A stretch of 64,000 nt of DNA from Bostrychus sinensis (Eukaryota > Chordata > Actinopteri > Gobiiformes > Eleotridae): positions 9,710,718 to 9,774,717 of the forward strand of contig CM036245.1 of assembly GCA_020698575.1 (NCBI GenBank), in the 5' to 3' direction. The translations under genes and the position numbers were made by a program. The notes under the pieces were generated by a model, which was not told where the DNA came from, ran no database searches, and was given only the letters and a program-made list of their open reading frames with translations. Numbering within the stretch: position 1 is the stretch's first letter; every line of letters begins with the position of its first letter. Positions 45,088 through 57,300 of the stretch are shown piece after piece.

Positions 45088-46015
45088 ACTGCAATCAGCT
45101 CCACCTGTATGTCCCAGCTGTGATCAGCTCCACCTGTATGTCCCAGCTGTGATCAGTTCCACCTGTATGTCCCAGCTGTGTATGTCCCAGCTGTGATCAG
45201 CTCCAGCTGTGTATGTCCCAGCTGTGTATGTCCCAGCTGTGATCAGCTCCACCTGTATGTCCCAGCTGTGATCAGTTCCACCTGTATGTCCCAGCTGTGA
45301 TCAGTTCCACCTGTATGTCCCAGCTGTGTATGTCCCAGCTGTGATCAGCTCCTCCTGTATGTCCCAGCTGTGATCAGTTCCACCTGTATGTCCCAGCTGT
45401 GATCAGCTCCAGCTGTGTGTCCCAGCTGTGATCAGCTCCGCCTGTATGTCCCAGCTGTGATCAGCTCCGCCTGTATGTCCCAGCTGCGATCAGCTCCTCC
45501 TGTATGTCCCAGCTGTGATCAGCTCCGCCTGTATGTCCCAGCTGTGATCAGCTCCGCCTGTATGTCCCAGCTGCGATCAGCTCCTCCTGTATGTCCCAGC
45601 TGCGATCAGCTCCTCCTGTATGTCCCAGCTGTGATCAGCTCCGCCTGTATGTCCCAGCTGTGATCAGCTCCACCTGTGTGTCCCAGCTGTGATCAGCTCC
45701 GCCTGTGTGTCCCAGCTGTGATCAGCTCCAGCTGTGTGTCCCAGCTGCGATCAGCTCCAGCTGTGTGTCCCAGCTGCGATCAGCTCCAGCTGTGTGTCCC
45801 AGCTGTGATCAGCTCCGCCTGTATGTCCCAGCTGTGATCAGCTCCAGCTGTGTGTCCCAGCTGTGATCAGCTCCAGCTGTGTGTCCCAGCTGCGATCAGC
45901 TCCAGCTGTGTGTCCCAGCTGTGATCAGCTCCGCCTGTATGTCCCAGCTGTGATCAGCTCCTCCTGTATGTCCCAGCTGTGTGTGTCCCAGCTGTGATCA
46001 GCTCCGCCTGTGTCT
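45088..46015. repeat. 29-bp minisatellite (cagctccacctgtatgtcccagctgtgat)n
   Basis: About 30 tandem copies with small variants (cgcctgta, agctgtgtg, ctcctgta; tgtgat or tgcgat). Every unit carries a CAGCTG hexamer and most carry TGATCAGCT. Because 29 is not a multiple of three and the unit lacks stops, it creates a spurious 82-codon frame at 45415-45663. Confidence 0.95.
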
Positions 46016-48105
46016 TTCTGTGATAGCCCCAGCCCACTTCCCCTCTAGACTGAACGCTATTGGCTGAACATTGCATGATCAGTGCTGCAGCAGCTGCAGT
46101 AATCAGTGGTGAAGGGTTTAACCCTGAGTTAACAGAGAAAGTTCAAAACCAGCCTCAAGGAACACTGACGATTTGGCAGAGTGTGGAAGAATGAACCAGG
46201 GGCCTCATTTGTAAAAGCTTGCGTACTCTCAAAACGAGGCTGAAATTGGCGTATGCCCCAGCCAACATTGATATCTGGGCCCCATATGGGTTATGTCTGG
46301 GCAGTGTGGGTTTCATATGGGCATGGGCTGTCAATGGGCAATTTATGTGGGTCCCATATAGGTTTCACAATGAGGGACCCATATAGTTAAAAAAGTATGG
46401 GGCCTTCATGGGATGTATGTGGGGTAACTGTGTCGTGCTTAAAATATAATATTGTATATGAAATGTGCAATAATGTTGTTTGAGGGTCACTATTAAAAAT
46501 ATTTAGTATCTAATTAGTTAAACAACTAATATTTTTGATCTTTATTTCTGCTTTCAACTCTTACATTATTATATTATATATATTATAGAAAAGGAGGTAA
46601 ATGCACATTTTCATGTATCTTGTCTTTATTGTTTGTTGTTTTAGCACGGGGAACGTTGTTTACTGTTCAAATTAGTCTGTTTAACGGTAATAGTTGTCTA
46701 AGTTATCTTTATTTTTAAAAAACTGCATTATCACGGTAGGCACGATATCAGTGAATGGTTCAAAAATGTCTCCTAGGCTTAAAAACAATACATTTTGCTG
46801 ACAGTAAGTTTTGGAGCTGACATTTATCTGATATTAACCAACCATTTTGAATTTGTGGCTTATTTAATGCGTTTCAAGTAAGTTGTGGCTCGGGTTCAGT
46901 TGGTGTCGTTAGCTTTAGCAATACTTAGCTTTAGCATAGCAACAGGTCATGTCCATTGGTGTTTCCAGCTGGTTAGGCTTGAATCGCCTTATTTTCTATT
47001 AGTCAGAGACAACGTCCTACATAAAAAAGATTCTACATTAATGTGGGCAGCGTCTGCTACATACTGACTGAATCTGAAATCAAACTGCTCCGTTCTCCAC
47101 AGCCTGTCTCATCGCGCCATCCTCTGGCAACCAGACACCGTGACCGCGTAAAACCAAGAGGTTGAAATAAAACTAGGCTAATTCAGCCGTTTGTTCTGCT
47201 AGAAAACATTTTAGCATTTTAGTTTGTGATAATATTTGCTGGCTGGTCTTGCTCCTAATGTCGATGTAGGAAGTAAGGGTCTGCTTGTTTAAAATTTGCC
47301 ATTGCCAACTAAGTTCTGTACTTGTGTGTACCCTATATTGGACCAGTATAAGACTATAGGATTATATATAGCCAATGGAAAGCAACAGAGTTCAGGCAAT
47401 TTCTATTATACACAGGACCTGTTGTATTGTTTAATGTATTGCCTAAACGTCTATATAAAAACTTTCTTGTCTTGTCTGTAGCTATCAGCCCTGCTACACC
47501 CCGCGGCTCTGAAGGACGAGGACCAACATCCGAGCCCCTGGCTGAAACCGGAGGCTGGCTGTCGTCACCGCCTTCCCCTCCTGCTCCGAGCGCAGTAAGA
47601 CCAGTGTTATGTGACAGACTTGGCACTTAGTCTCAGAGTCTATTCCCTTATTCCTAAATTTCCAATAATTTAATAAGTCAGTTTATAACTTACTCCACTG
47701 CAATTCATCATTAGTTAATCAGTAATTCTGCATAACGGTTCTGTTCATAATTACATTCCTTTCAATAGTTTACCTGTGCCTCAGTACACTATTCTGCCTT
47801 ATTGTGTAAATAAACATTATACTTAATCTAAATTAAGTTGAGTTTGGTGGTCTTTATCTATTAAACTGAGTCCCTCCTGGTCAATCCTTCCCTCTTAAGA
47901 CATTAGTTTAGGTGTTTTAATCTGCACGTTAGCGCAAGGCTAACTGGTAACAATGTGGAGTTATTACTCTTAATCTTTGTCTTAGTTCAGTGCATATATT
48001 TTTATATATGTACGCTACAGACCTGAGGCACTTTGTGTGGTAATTTTTTTAGTATAATGTTTCTTAATTATTGCTGAGAATATGTCCAGTACTGTAAGTG
48101 CATTT
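46016..48105. other. Intergenic region, no gene recognised
   Basis: Contains a degenerate 'gggccccatatgggtt' repeat (46265-46420), seen in other fish as a dispersed element. A GC-rich block at 47480-47600 has a proline/serine-rich ORF (47427-47630) without a known domain. Confidence 0.5.
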
Positions 48106-48109
48106 ATAA

Positions 48110-49085
48110 AAGTATGTTGTCGAATGATAGAAATGCTCTGGACCCCCTCCACGCCTGCCTTCATGTCATAAAACAGTGGCTCTCACAAAACTCCCTGCAC
48201 TTAAATGAGAAAAAGACAGAGTACACAATTTTCAGCCCTGATTCACCCCACAGCACTCCCAACCTCAGCACCTCAACCCCTAGTTCACTCCAGCCGTGAA
48301 GAACTTAGGGGTAATCTTTGATAGAGACTTTAAGTTTGACAAGCAGGTTATCTCTGTGGTGAAAGCAAGCTTTTTTCAGCTTAGGTTGTTCACAAGCGCT
48401 AAGCCCTTCCTATCCCAGGCTGACCTCGAAAAGGCTATCCATGCCTTCATCAGCTCAAGGATCGACTACTGCAACGCCCTCTACACTGGACTCAGTCAGT
48501 CCCTCCTCTGCAGGCTCCAGTTGGTACAAAATGCTGTTGCTTGTCTCTTTCAAATGCTCCAAAACACGCTGATATCAGCCCTGTTCTTCAGTCTCTACAT
48601 TGGCTCCAGGTACATTTCAGGGTTGAGTTTAAAGTCCTGCTGTTTGTGTTCAAATCCGTCAGTGACCATGCCCCAGCACCTGACTGATCTTTTGACGGTT
48701 TATCATCCAGTGAGAGCTCTGTACTCCTCTGAGCATCTGTCTCTGGTGGTTCCCAGGTCAAGGTACAAAAAGTCGGTGATCATTCCTTTCCTGTTGTAGC
48801 TCCCAGGCTCTGGAGCTCACTTCCAGCCGAGTTGCAGTCCATAACTGAGCTAACGGTCTTTAGTTCACAGCTAAAAACACATTTAATCAGACTAAAATTT
48901 GATACGTAATTCTTTTTTATTCTTTTACATTCTCTGTTTTTGCATCTCTCTGCATTTTTTGTGCTTTAAGGTTATTTCTTGTTACTTGTTTTACTTTGTT
49001 TTGTTTAAATTGCATTCTGTGAAGCACTTTGGGCACCATTAGGCTGTTGTAATAAGATACTATATAAATAAAGTTTAATATGATG
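48110..49085 (+). mobile_element. L2-type LINE, 3' fragment
   Basis: The plus strand encodes ALDPLHACLHVIKQWLSQNSLHLNEKKTE (48135-48220) and, after a frame change, KNLGVIFDRDFKFDKQVISVVKASFFQLR and SSRIDYCNALYTGL (48296-48520). Further pieces with stops include SSEHLSLVVPRSR (near 48740). The tail 'gtgaagcactttgggcacc...tataaataaagttta' lies at 49018-49078. This is an ORF2 C-terminal remnant of a different L2 subfamily from that at 40520. Confidence 0.82.
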
Positions 49086-52000
49086 TTGTTTTTAAATGTA
49101 TGACAGGAGGACCTTCTTGTTTTTCAAAGTACTTCAGTCTATAGTTCAGACATGAAGCAGAAGAACATGACAGAGTCAAACGAGTGGTAAAGGACCGAAT
49201 GCAATTATTAGAATAGACTGAGCAATGAGGAGAGAAAGTAGAAAAATAAAAGATTGAATATTGCCCCATTAATGTTTTGATTTTGTCACAAAGTTCATGT
49301 CCTTTAGAGTTTTTTATCCACACACTCACAGCGCCATCTAGTGTGGTTCTCATAAAATTTCTGTTGCGTGTTCTCAGTTTAAACTGCCTTTGATGAAGCG
49401 CCAAGCTTTCAGACTGTACCAGCAGCAGCTGCTGCCCTCTGGTGGCCTGATGAAAACAGGTCAGTTAGGAATTCATAATTAAAATAAAATACTAAATAAT
49501 CACAATTTATTTAACGTTTTTCTTATAAACATTGCTTGAAACAAAACAAGAATTCTTAACTGGTGTGTGGAGAGTTTGCATAGCTTTAATAGCTTACAGT
49601 AGGTTGCCCCTATTTAACAGGGACAGTCTCCGGCTGAATCCGAAAATGTGAAATTGTACCTCCTGCCTCCTGATCCTTAACCTCTGAGAGCTACGTCCTG
49701 AGGTCAACAGTAAGACTCCTACTGCAGTGAGGAGAAGGAGCCTCAGTGCTGTTTGGAGGATCATCCTAACCCAGCGGCAGAAACAACCAGGGAAGTCACA
49801 TGGACCTACTGTTTAATAAAAACTACAACACCCAGAAAATGGACTACAATAAGCGCACCTTATCCTCAACTGCAGCGCTAATGTTAATGAACTTTTTAAC
49901 ATTAAAATGTACAGAAATAACCTGAAATCACTCCATAAGAGAAGCTACTGCTCTGTTTAATAAAGAGCTCTGCACTAACTCCACAGACTCTAGAATCATC
50001 TCTGACTCACAGAAACTCAGAGGTTAAACATGAAACACTGCTGTAATTCACACAGAACTGACTCTGGTAAATATTCTCAACAACACCAGGGGTGTTTCTC
50101 AAAGCCCAGGTACCTTGCCTTGTTTTCAAAGTGATTTCCTCCAAAGCCACTTCCTTCTAATCCAAGGCAAGTGTCCTCCCTCGGTCCTCTCTCCTGAGCA
50201 TTTGGGGGTAAAAAACCTTTTCTCTTTGGGGGGTGGCAAGATTTTAGCTTATAAATAATCTCAAATTTGCTTCATAAGCTTTTAAAAGTAACACATGGCC
50301 ATGGCCTGCCATTCTTTCAAAAAAGCTGCAGTGCATTATGGGTGATTTTGGCCGATGCAAGGCAGCGAAGGATCCACTGATGTATCCTTGGTGAATTAGC
50401 CACATGTGAGCCTAAACGGAGGACAGCTGCCAGGGAAGGACATGAGCACTGGAACAGGACTGGGCCACAGATGAAGAGGTGGATGTCTTCCTGTGATGTG
50501 ATCAAGGCAAGGCTCCTGGGCTTTGAGGAACACCCCAGCTCTGTCTCTGCTCTGGACACTCAGCAGCATTAACGCCACACTGAACGCAGCTGTGGATTTA
50601 TGCTGATTAGCCTCACAGTTTTTAAGTTTCATTTCTCTAAAATGTAAACAAAAGTGCAGCAGAGCAGCTCCAGCTCACACAGCGGTGCACAATAATCATT
50701 TATCAGGAGTCAGACGGAGCCGAGCTGGGGTTGCACTGGAGACCACTGACAGAAACTTGGTCACACAGACAAAAACAAAAGTTAATTAAATATAAAGACT
50801 AGTTTTATGAAGTAGTAGTAGAGGCAGCTAAGTTGTTATAATAAACTATGTTTTGTCTTAATAAGCTGTATCCATATTTTTACTACAATGTAGAAGCCTG
50901 CTGAAAGTATCATAACATCATCTAAAATGCACCAGGATACAGGAATTTACATCTATTTTGTTAAAAAATTTTCTGCGGGAGGACCCCCAGACCCCCCACC
51001 ATATAATAGTCCAATCATTTGGCTAACTATGCGGTTTGTGCTCTAACCATGATGCCCTGCCAGCACAAACAGAAGGGCAGGTAGTGGCCATGGGGGCCAG
51101 TGCTGTAACAACTCTCCCCGTGGTTTTCAGAGCCCCACTCCACCTCTGCTTCTAACTCATCCCAAAAATTTAGCTCACGGAGATCGGTCTCACTCAGCCA
51201 TGTTCAGAAACACTCGGGAGATGGCGCAGTGGATTATGGGATAGCTCCTTGCTCCTCGCTGGCTGATAAGGAACCTGTGGAGCTTCCTATGCTAAAGGAC
51301 CTATATAAGGAAGAAATGAAGCTCCTTTCCCTCACTCCTTCCTTACTGAGAAAACAATCCTGACAGTTCTTGTCATGGCGGACGATGACATACATCTGGT
51401 TAGAGCTTAAGGAGCTAGGAAGTTCCTTGACAATTTCCCCTTTTTGGACTCATCCCCAGTTTTAGGCTCCTTGTCCCATGTCTATGGTGGCCCTGAAATG
51501 CAACATCAAAATTGTTTTTGTTCACTAGAAGATTTTTAAATGTGTTGCCTCAAAAATGAAACCTGCCTCTAAAAATTAAAGAATCCATTAAAATAAAGCC
51601 ATGTCTCACTTCTTAAAAAAGCTTCTTAAAAAAAGTCTAAAAATAAAAAAGCATGTCACAAAATAAAAAAAAAACAACAATCCTCTATTTAAAAAATAAG
51701 ACTTTCCACTATTTAAATAAAGTTCACTTTAAAAATCTAAACACAGCCTCAAATTAAAAGAGAGCGCTGTTTCCCCAAAATGTCTCCTCCTTTTAAATTA
51801 AGGCTGCCACACAAAGAAAACCCTGCCACAAATTGAAAAAGGTTCTGGCTAATGCCTCTGTTGTCCCAGTTTTAGCAAACAGAAAAACAAAGGAAAACAT
51901 TTGTCTAAATGCTTTTATCATATTTAAAATGAAGTAAAAGCACCACAACTTGTAGAGTGACCAGATTTCAAGACCCAAAAACTAGGATACACTTTTTTTT

Positions 52001-52830
52001 CACAAATCACGGTGCATTTAAACTCAACAAGTAACAAAAAAGTTTCAGAAATCCATGCATTTTTCTGCCATTTAATAAAAAATACTTTAAGTATTGAATA
52101 TAATTGTAATTTATTAATAAAAACCAATGATATGATAAAACAATTTAATGACAAAAGTCTCTAGACAAATGTTTTTAAGCGTCCTGTGCTTATTTACTGT
52201 TAAAATGGGGATAACTTTAACCCCACGTTACGTTACTCCTGCTCAGTGACAAACGAGTCCCCATCACAAAACATCATAAAAATGTAAACATTCATTTATT
52301 ATTGTGATTATATATCACATATTATTATTATAGCCTTGGGTATGTCACAGATTACAACATTTATTTTTACGGATCTTTTTTTTTCTGTGCTATGCAGGAT
52401 CTAAAAACCAACTCCCATTAAAAACTGGTTGTAACTTTTTGTTACTACAGAGAAGTCCTAAATCCATCTAATTCAGTTTTATTGGTAATCTTTGACAAAC
52501 CCAAGTCTAGAAATCTAATTTGCATTAAGAGAATTGACAATATTTATTTTTTGTGTGCTTTTTTACTAACAAATTGAGATGCTATTACATACACTGGCAT
52601 AAAAAGGGTTCAAATTCTGAAGAAAATAAAATAGTTTGTATTTATGAATAGGGCATACGTTGTTAAAAAGATTAATGCAAAAACAAGTTGAAAACAATAT
52701 GAATATATGCATTGCCAGGAGCACTGCTGTCACATAACAACTGCAGTGGTTGCATGTACCAAAGCTTAAAAGAAATATCTAAAAAGTTACATTTTGTGGC
52801 GTGTGATGGAAGTGACGGTGACCCCTATAG
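49086..52830. other. Intergenic region, mostly unclassified
   Basis: No gene supported. 50090-50180 and 51220-51480 contain 'cccaggtaccttgccttg' and 'aggctccttgtcccatg' segments that look like the ends of a dispersed repeat (perhaps a Harbinger-type MITE; not certain). 51590-51840 is A-rich and low in complexity. Confidence 0.4.
49431..49447 (-). promoter_or_regulatory. CTCF-like motif (minus orientation)
   Basis: The minus strand reads ggccaccagagggcagc, close to the CTCF core consensus. Motif match only. Confidence 0.35.
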
Positions 52831-52834
52831 ACCA

Positions 52835-52850
52835 GTTTAGTTTAGTTTAG

Positions 52851-52881
<31 letters not shown>

Positions 52882-53560
52882 AAGATCCCCATTAGCTGCT
52901 GAAACAACAGTAGCTATTCTTCCTGGGGTCTCCTCAATATTCATTACATGCTTTACTTATATTTTTGCACAATAACAATACAGACAAGAAACATACTCAA
53001 GACATACAAGAGTTCAGAGCAACTCAATGCCAAAGAAAAGAAAACTCAAAAACAGCTCATTTCTTGTATCATTATACACTACATTACATATTCTATAATT
53101 ACAGCAAAACTGAATCATTAGGTTAAGCATCAGTCTTCCTAATAATCAAAATACATACTTATCAGTGATCACTGCATGCACAATAAAAGTTTTAACTTCT
53201 TTTGAAAGCATTGTTTATTATTTTCCAGCAATAAAAATCCTGGTAATGAGTTCCATGCCACCATAGCTCGATAAAGCACTGACAACTGTATTTTGTGAGT
53301 TCTGCATGAATGCAGCACACATCGCATCTCATCTGTTTGTCTAGTACTGTAATTATGTGTATCTGAAAAAAAGGACAATTTACTCTAAATTATTTCTGGA
53401 GTTTTTGATACAATGATGTTTCTCATAAATGTTAGTAGGAAATATTACAGTTAACCAAGCCAAACTATCATGCGTAGTAGTCACATTGGTTCTGTATGGA
53501 CAGCCCAAAACAATTCGAGCTGCTTTGTTTTGAGCAACCTGAAGTCTGTATCAATTGTTT
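52835..53560 (-). mobile_element. Rex1-like LINE 3' fragment with (CTAAA)n tail
   Basis: On the minus strand: QVAQNKAARIVLGCPYRTN (about 53545-53490), then HNYSTRQTDEMR and LSVLYRAMVAWNSLPGFLL (53355-53225). This is the familiar C-terminus of CR1/Rex1-group ORF2. The 3' end reads 'gcagctaatggggatcttaa' followed by about nine CTAAA repeats (52835-52878 on the plus strand as TTTAG). 5'-truncated with stops. Confidence 0.72.
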
Positions 53561-54180
53561 TCACTCGTGTTTAGAAAAAATACATAATTTAGCAACATAA
53601 TTTACAAATACTTGGCATAATTAATAAAAATAAAGAATTTAATGAGCTATTTGTCCAAATGTAACTACTGAATCAAAATTAATCTTGATATTACGAGGGA
53701 CTGAATTTCCATAACTGGGTCCAGGGACAAAAGCAATACATATAATACATATAATACATATAAATCCATTTTTTATATTTTAAAAATAAAAATTGATCTT
53801 TAATAATTTTTTTGCATGTTCCTCAACTGTGGCAAAAATAAAAACTTACAAATATATTTTGTTTTTTCAGATTTCTGTGCTGTTTTGTGACGGGGAAACT
53901 TTTGTCACCGAACAGGAGCTGTATAATAAATTTAGTTAGAGAGAGTAAAAATGAAGTAATATTAGATTTATGTTTTGGAAATCAACATTAGTGATAAAAT
54001 ACACAAAATGTAAGAACCACTGCAAAGTTATTAAAAAAACTAAAAATAAATAAATAAATAAAATAAAAATAAAATAAAAAATAATAAATAAATAATAAAA
54101 TAATAATACAAATAAAATAAAATTAAAAAAAATAATAAAAATAAAATAAAATAAAAAACACAAGAGGTTTTTTTTTAGAA
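53561..54180. other. AT-rich intergenic sequence before wdfy1
   Basis: Includes an A/T low-complexity run (54035-54160, taaa/aataa motifs). No gene seen. Confidence 0.6.
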
Positions 54181-54194
54181 GTATTACGACATTT

Positions 54195-54331
54195 TGCAAT
54201 TTGCCGTGCGCCGTCACCCTCCTCTTTACGGTAATCCTCTGGCGTCAGCTGATCCTCCGACACAGGCGACCGAGGAGGAAAAAGCAGCTCCAGGAAAACA
54301 ACCCCGCCGCTGGCCGCCGACTTTCCACGCC
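54195..54331 (+). promoter_or_regulatory. CpG-rich promoter/5' UTR region of wdfy1
   Basis: An abrupt change from AT-rich sequence to GC- and CpG-rich sequence just before the start codon, continuing through exon 1 to about 54490. No TATA box. This looks like a short CpG-island promoter of a housekeeping-type gene. Confidence 0.55.
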
Positions 54332-57300
54332 ATGGCTGCGGAGATCCACTCGAGGCCCCAGACCGCCAGACCCGTGCTGCTGAACAAGGTCGAGGGCCAC
54401 ACGGACTCGGTCAACGCCGCCGTCCTGATCCCGAAAGAGGACGGGGTTATTACGGTCAGCGAGGACAGGTGAGCGAGCGGCTAATGGGCTTTAGCATCAC
54501 ACAAGTAGCCAGCGGGAGCCGTCTATTTACTGGTCAATAAATGTCATTCGAGATGTGACCAATGCAAAAGGACGCACCAAACTGGAAATAAACATGATTT
54601 TCTTGCGTAAAAATGGGTATAGGACTACCCATATGGAGCAGTTTGTTGATTTAAGCGCGTAATAGTTGGGTTTAACTTGTGCACAAATGGGAATAATTGA
54701 TAACTACCGAAACTATCCGCTTTAACATAATGAAATAATATCCTTAATCTGTTATAATAGCTTTAGCAGCTGTTTTTCTGTCCCATAATGCTGTGTTTAC
54801 TTAAATAATTGTCCACTGACCACCTCGTTACAGTGAAAAGCAAACATCTCGAGATTAAAGCAACCTGCTCCTCCTAATCCTATTAATACATGCTTTTTTT
54901 TTTTTTCTTCAGTTCGTTTTAATTCTCACAGTTTGTTGTAACACATTTGTTTATAGTCAGCGTTAGGGCTGCTGGTGTGTCTGTGTCAAAACAAAAAAAC
55001 AAAACAAAACAAAAAAATGTGCAAAAGAAATAATTCATTAGATGCTTTCTCTGATAAAAGGCTTTTGTGTGTGAGCATCACGTGCTGGCAGCTTAGTCAC
55101 TAAAACAGGAGTGATTAAAACCATGACCTTTTGTGATTACAACAATTAAGGCAAATATTTTTGGGTGGATTTGACATTTTTTGCTGTCTATATGAAGTAC
55201 ATAAAAAGAAATTGAGTTTGAAATGCACTGTAAAAGAACAATGCTGCAAAAACTCAAGGCAACAGCATCCCTGGAGATTTTTGAGTTTTGGTGATCAACT
55301 CAAAATCTCAAGTTTTCAACAACAATTTTTTTTTTTTACTCACCAAATTTAACGTTCATACATCTAAAAACTTTATTTTTCCAACTCCTCTTACAGCCAA
55401 CTGTCTTCACTGTTCAGAAAAAGTATTATTGATAATAATAAAAACTAAATATACTACATTTAACAAAAGAATAACTTTTTCTGAACACTGTAAGTTGGCT
55501 GCAAGATGAGTAAAAATAATGACAGGGAGAAAAACTTGAAAAATTAGAAAAGTTTTTAGACGAATGAACATCAAATTAAGTGAAAATGTGGAAAACTTAA
55601 GATTTTGAGTTGGCTCCAAAAATCTTGAGGGATCCTTTGCCTTGAGTTTTTGCAGCATTTTATTTTTTTTACAGTGTATTTGTTTAAAAATATAACTTTA
55701 AAACACTTTTTAGCCAATAGTCGGTGTCTTTTGTAATGTTTTTATGGAAATATATTGAGGAAAACATGAAAATTAAATTTGGGATTCGAGGGAAGTTTTA
55801 TTGTTGGGGGTCCGTGTGGGATTTTGGTAAATTTAAGGAGGGCTGTGACGCTCCTGACTTTGGGAATGGCTGGTTTACAGGATACATTTTAAGCTTTTGA
55901 TATTGACACTTGAGAGAAAACTAGAATGAGAAATATTCACTGCTGAACTACAAGGAATCACATGGCTTTTCAGCACAATCTAGCCCTTGTCGCTCACTCA
56001 AATCCTTACATTTACACCTGTTTCCTGCTTCTAACGCATCAACTTTGAGGACTAAATGTTGCCTTGCTGCCTAAAATATCCCACCCACTAACAGCTGCCA
56101 TGATGAAGAGATAATCTGTGGGTTCACTTCAAATGTCAGTGGTCATAATGTTATGCCTGAACGGTTTATGAAAATCCACTGACTGGAAGTAAATATTAAT
56201 ATTCATAGATCTTATTTTAGACTTTTCTGCTTTTGTTGCGCTGTGGATTCTTTTGAGATTAATTATTACTTAAGAAGTGATGTGTTGTAAGAAAGCTACG
56301 TGAAAGTGTTTTTCCACTTAAAGACAAACAAGACAAAGGAACCTAGCGACTGCAGTGTAATGCAGGTGCTTGCAAATAAATCAAAAAAGAGAAGTTGTGG
56401 TCTTGTGCAGCAACTCAACTAGAAACTGTTTGTGTTGTTCGATTGTGCAGTGCAAATGTGTATCAATGTACAGAGGTTGCAACAAAAACAGAAGAAAAAC
56501 TAGAAGCATTCAGAGAGCTCTGCTAAGGCATCTCCTATCTCACAATGGTGAGTTCAGGGGTAAATGCTCTTAAACCCTAGACTATCTAACTATGGTAAAG
56601 CATCTACTAAAACTACCACATTTTCCGGACTATAAGTCGCTCCGGAGTATAAGTGGCACTAGCCAAAAAATGCATAATGAAGAAGAAAAAAACGTATATA
56701 AGTCACATTTTTTTGGGGGAAATTTATTTTACAAACTCCTGACACCAAGAACAGACATTTCATGTTGAAAGGCAGGTTATAGTAATAATAGAATAGAGAA
56801 CAACAGCTGAATAGGTGTGTGGTTTGCTAACGTAACACATTGATGGTTATTCAGCTACATGAAGCATAAACAACGAACTGAATAGGTGTCTCGTATGTTA
56901 ACGTAATATATTAACAGTTATTCACATAACTATAGCATAAAGAACATAATATAACAAGTTCACCAAACTCACCATCTCACTCCTAATCACTAAATCCTTT
57001 AAATTCTTCATCCTCCAACCAATTATTCCGCTCTTTCTCAGTTGTCTTTATAGCCTAAGTTGTTAGTGGTAATGTTTACATTTTAAATTGTCAGTGGTAC
57101 AGGTGCAGCAGATGCTGGTACACAAGCCTAGAGCGCCCTCTAACCAACACCTGAAATATTTTAATATATAAGTCACACCTGAGTATACGTCGCACCCCTA
57201 GCCAGACTATGAAAAAAGTGGCACTTATAGTCCAGAAAATATGGTAATCATTTGTTCTTTTAGTGAATGAATCTTTAGTCTGTATCTCAAAATGTACAGA

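Noticed and set aside
45415..45663. 82-codon ORF with repeating CPSCDQLRLYVPAV
   Set aside because: Produced by the 29-bp minisatellite, which is open in all frames. No start context, splice signals or family resemblance.
47427..47630. Proline-rich ORF as an exon of an unannotated gene
   Set aside because: Single small GC-rich block without a family pattern; no partner exon could be found.
53936..54217. 93-codon hydrophobic ORF (FYFIFIIFFNF) as a membrane protein
   Set aside because: Translation of an A/T low-complexity run; no real coding signal.
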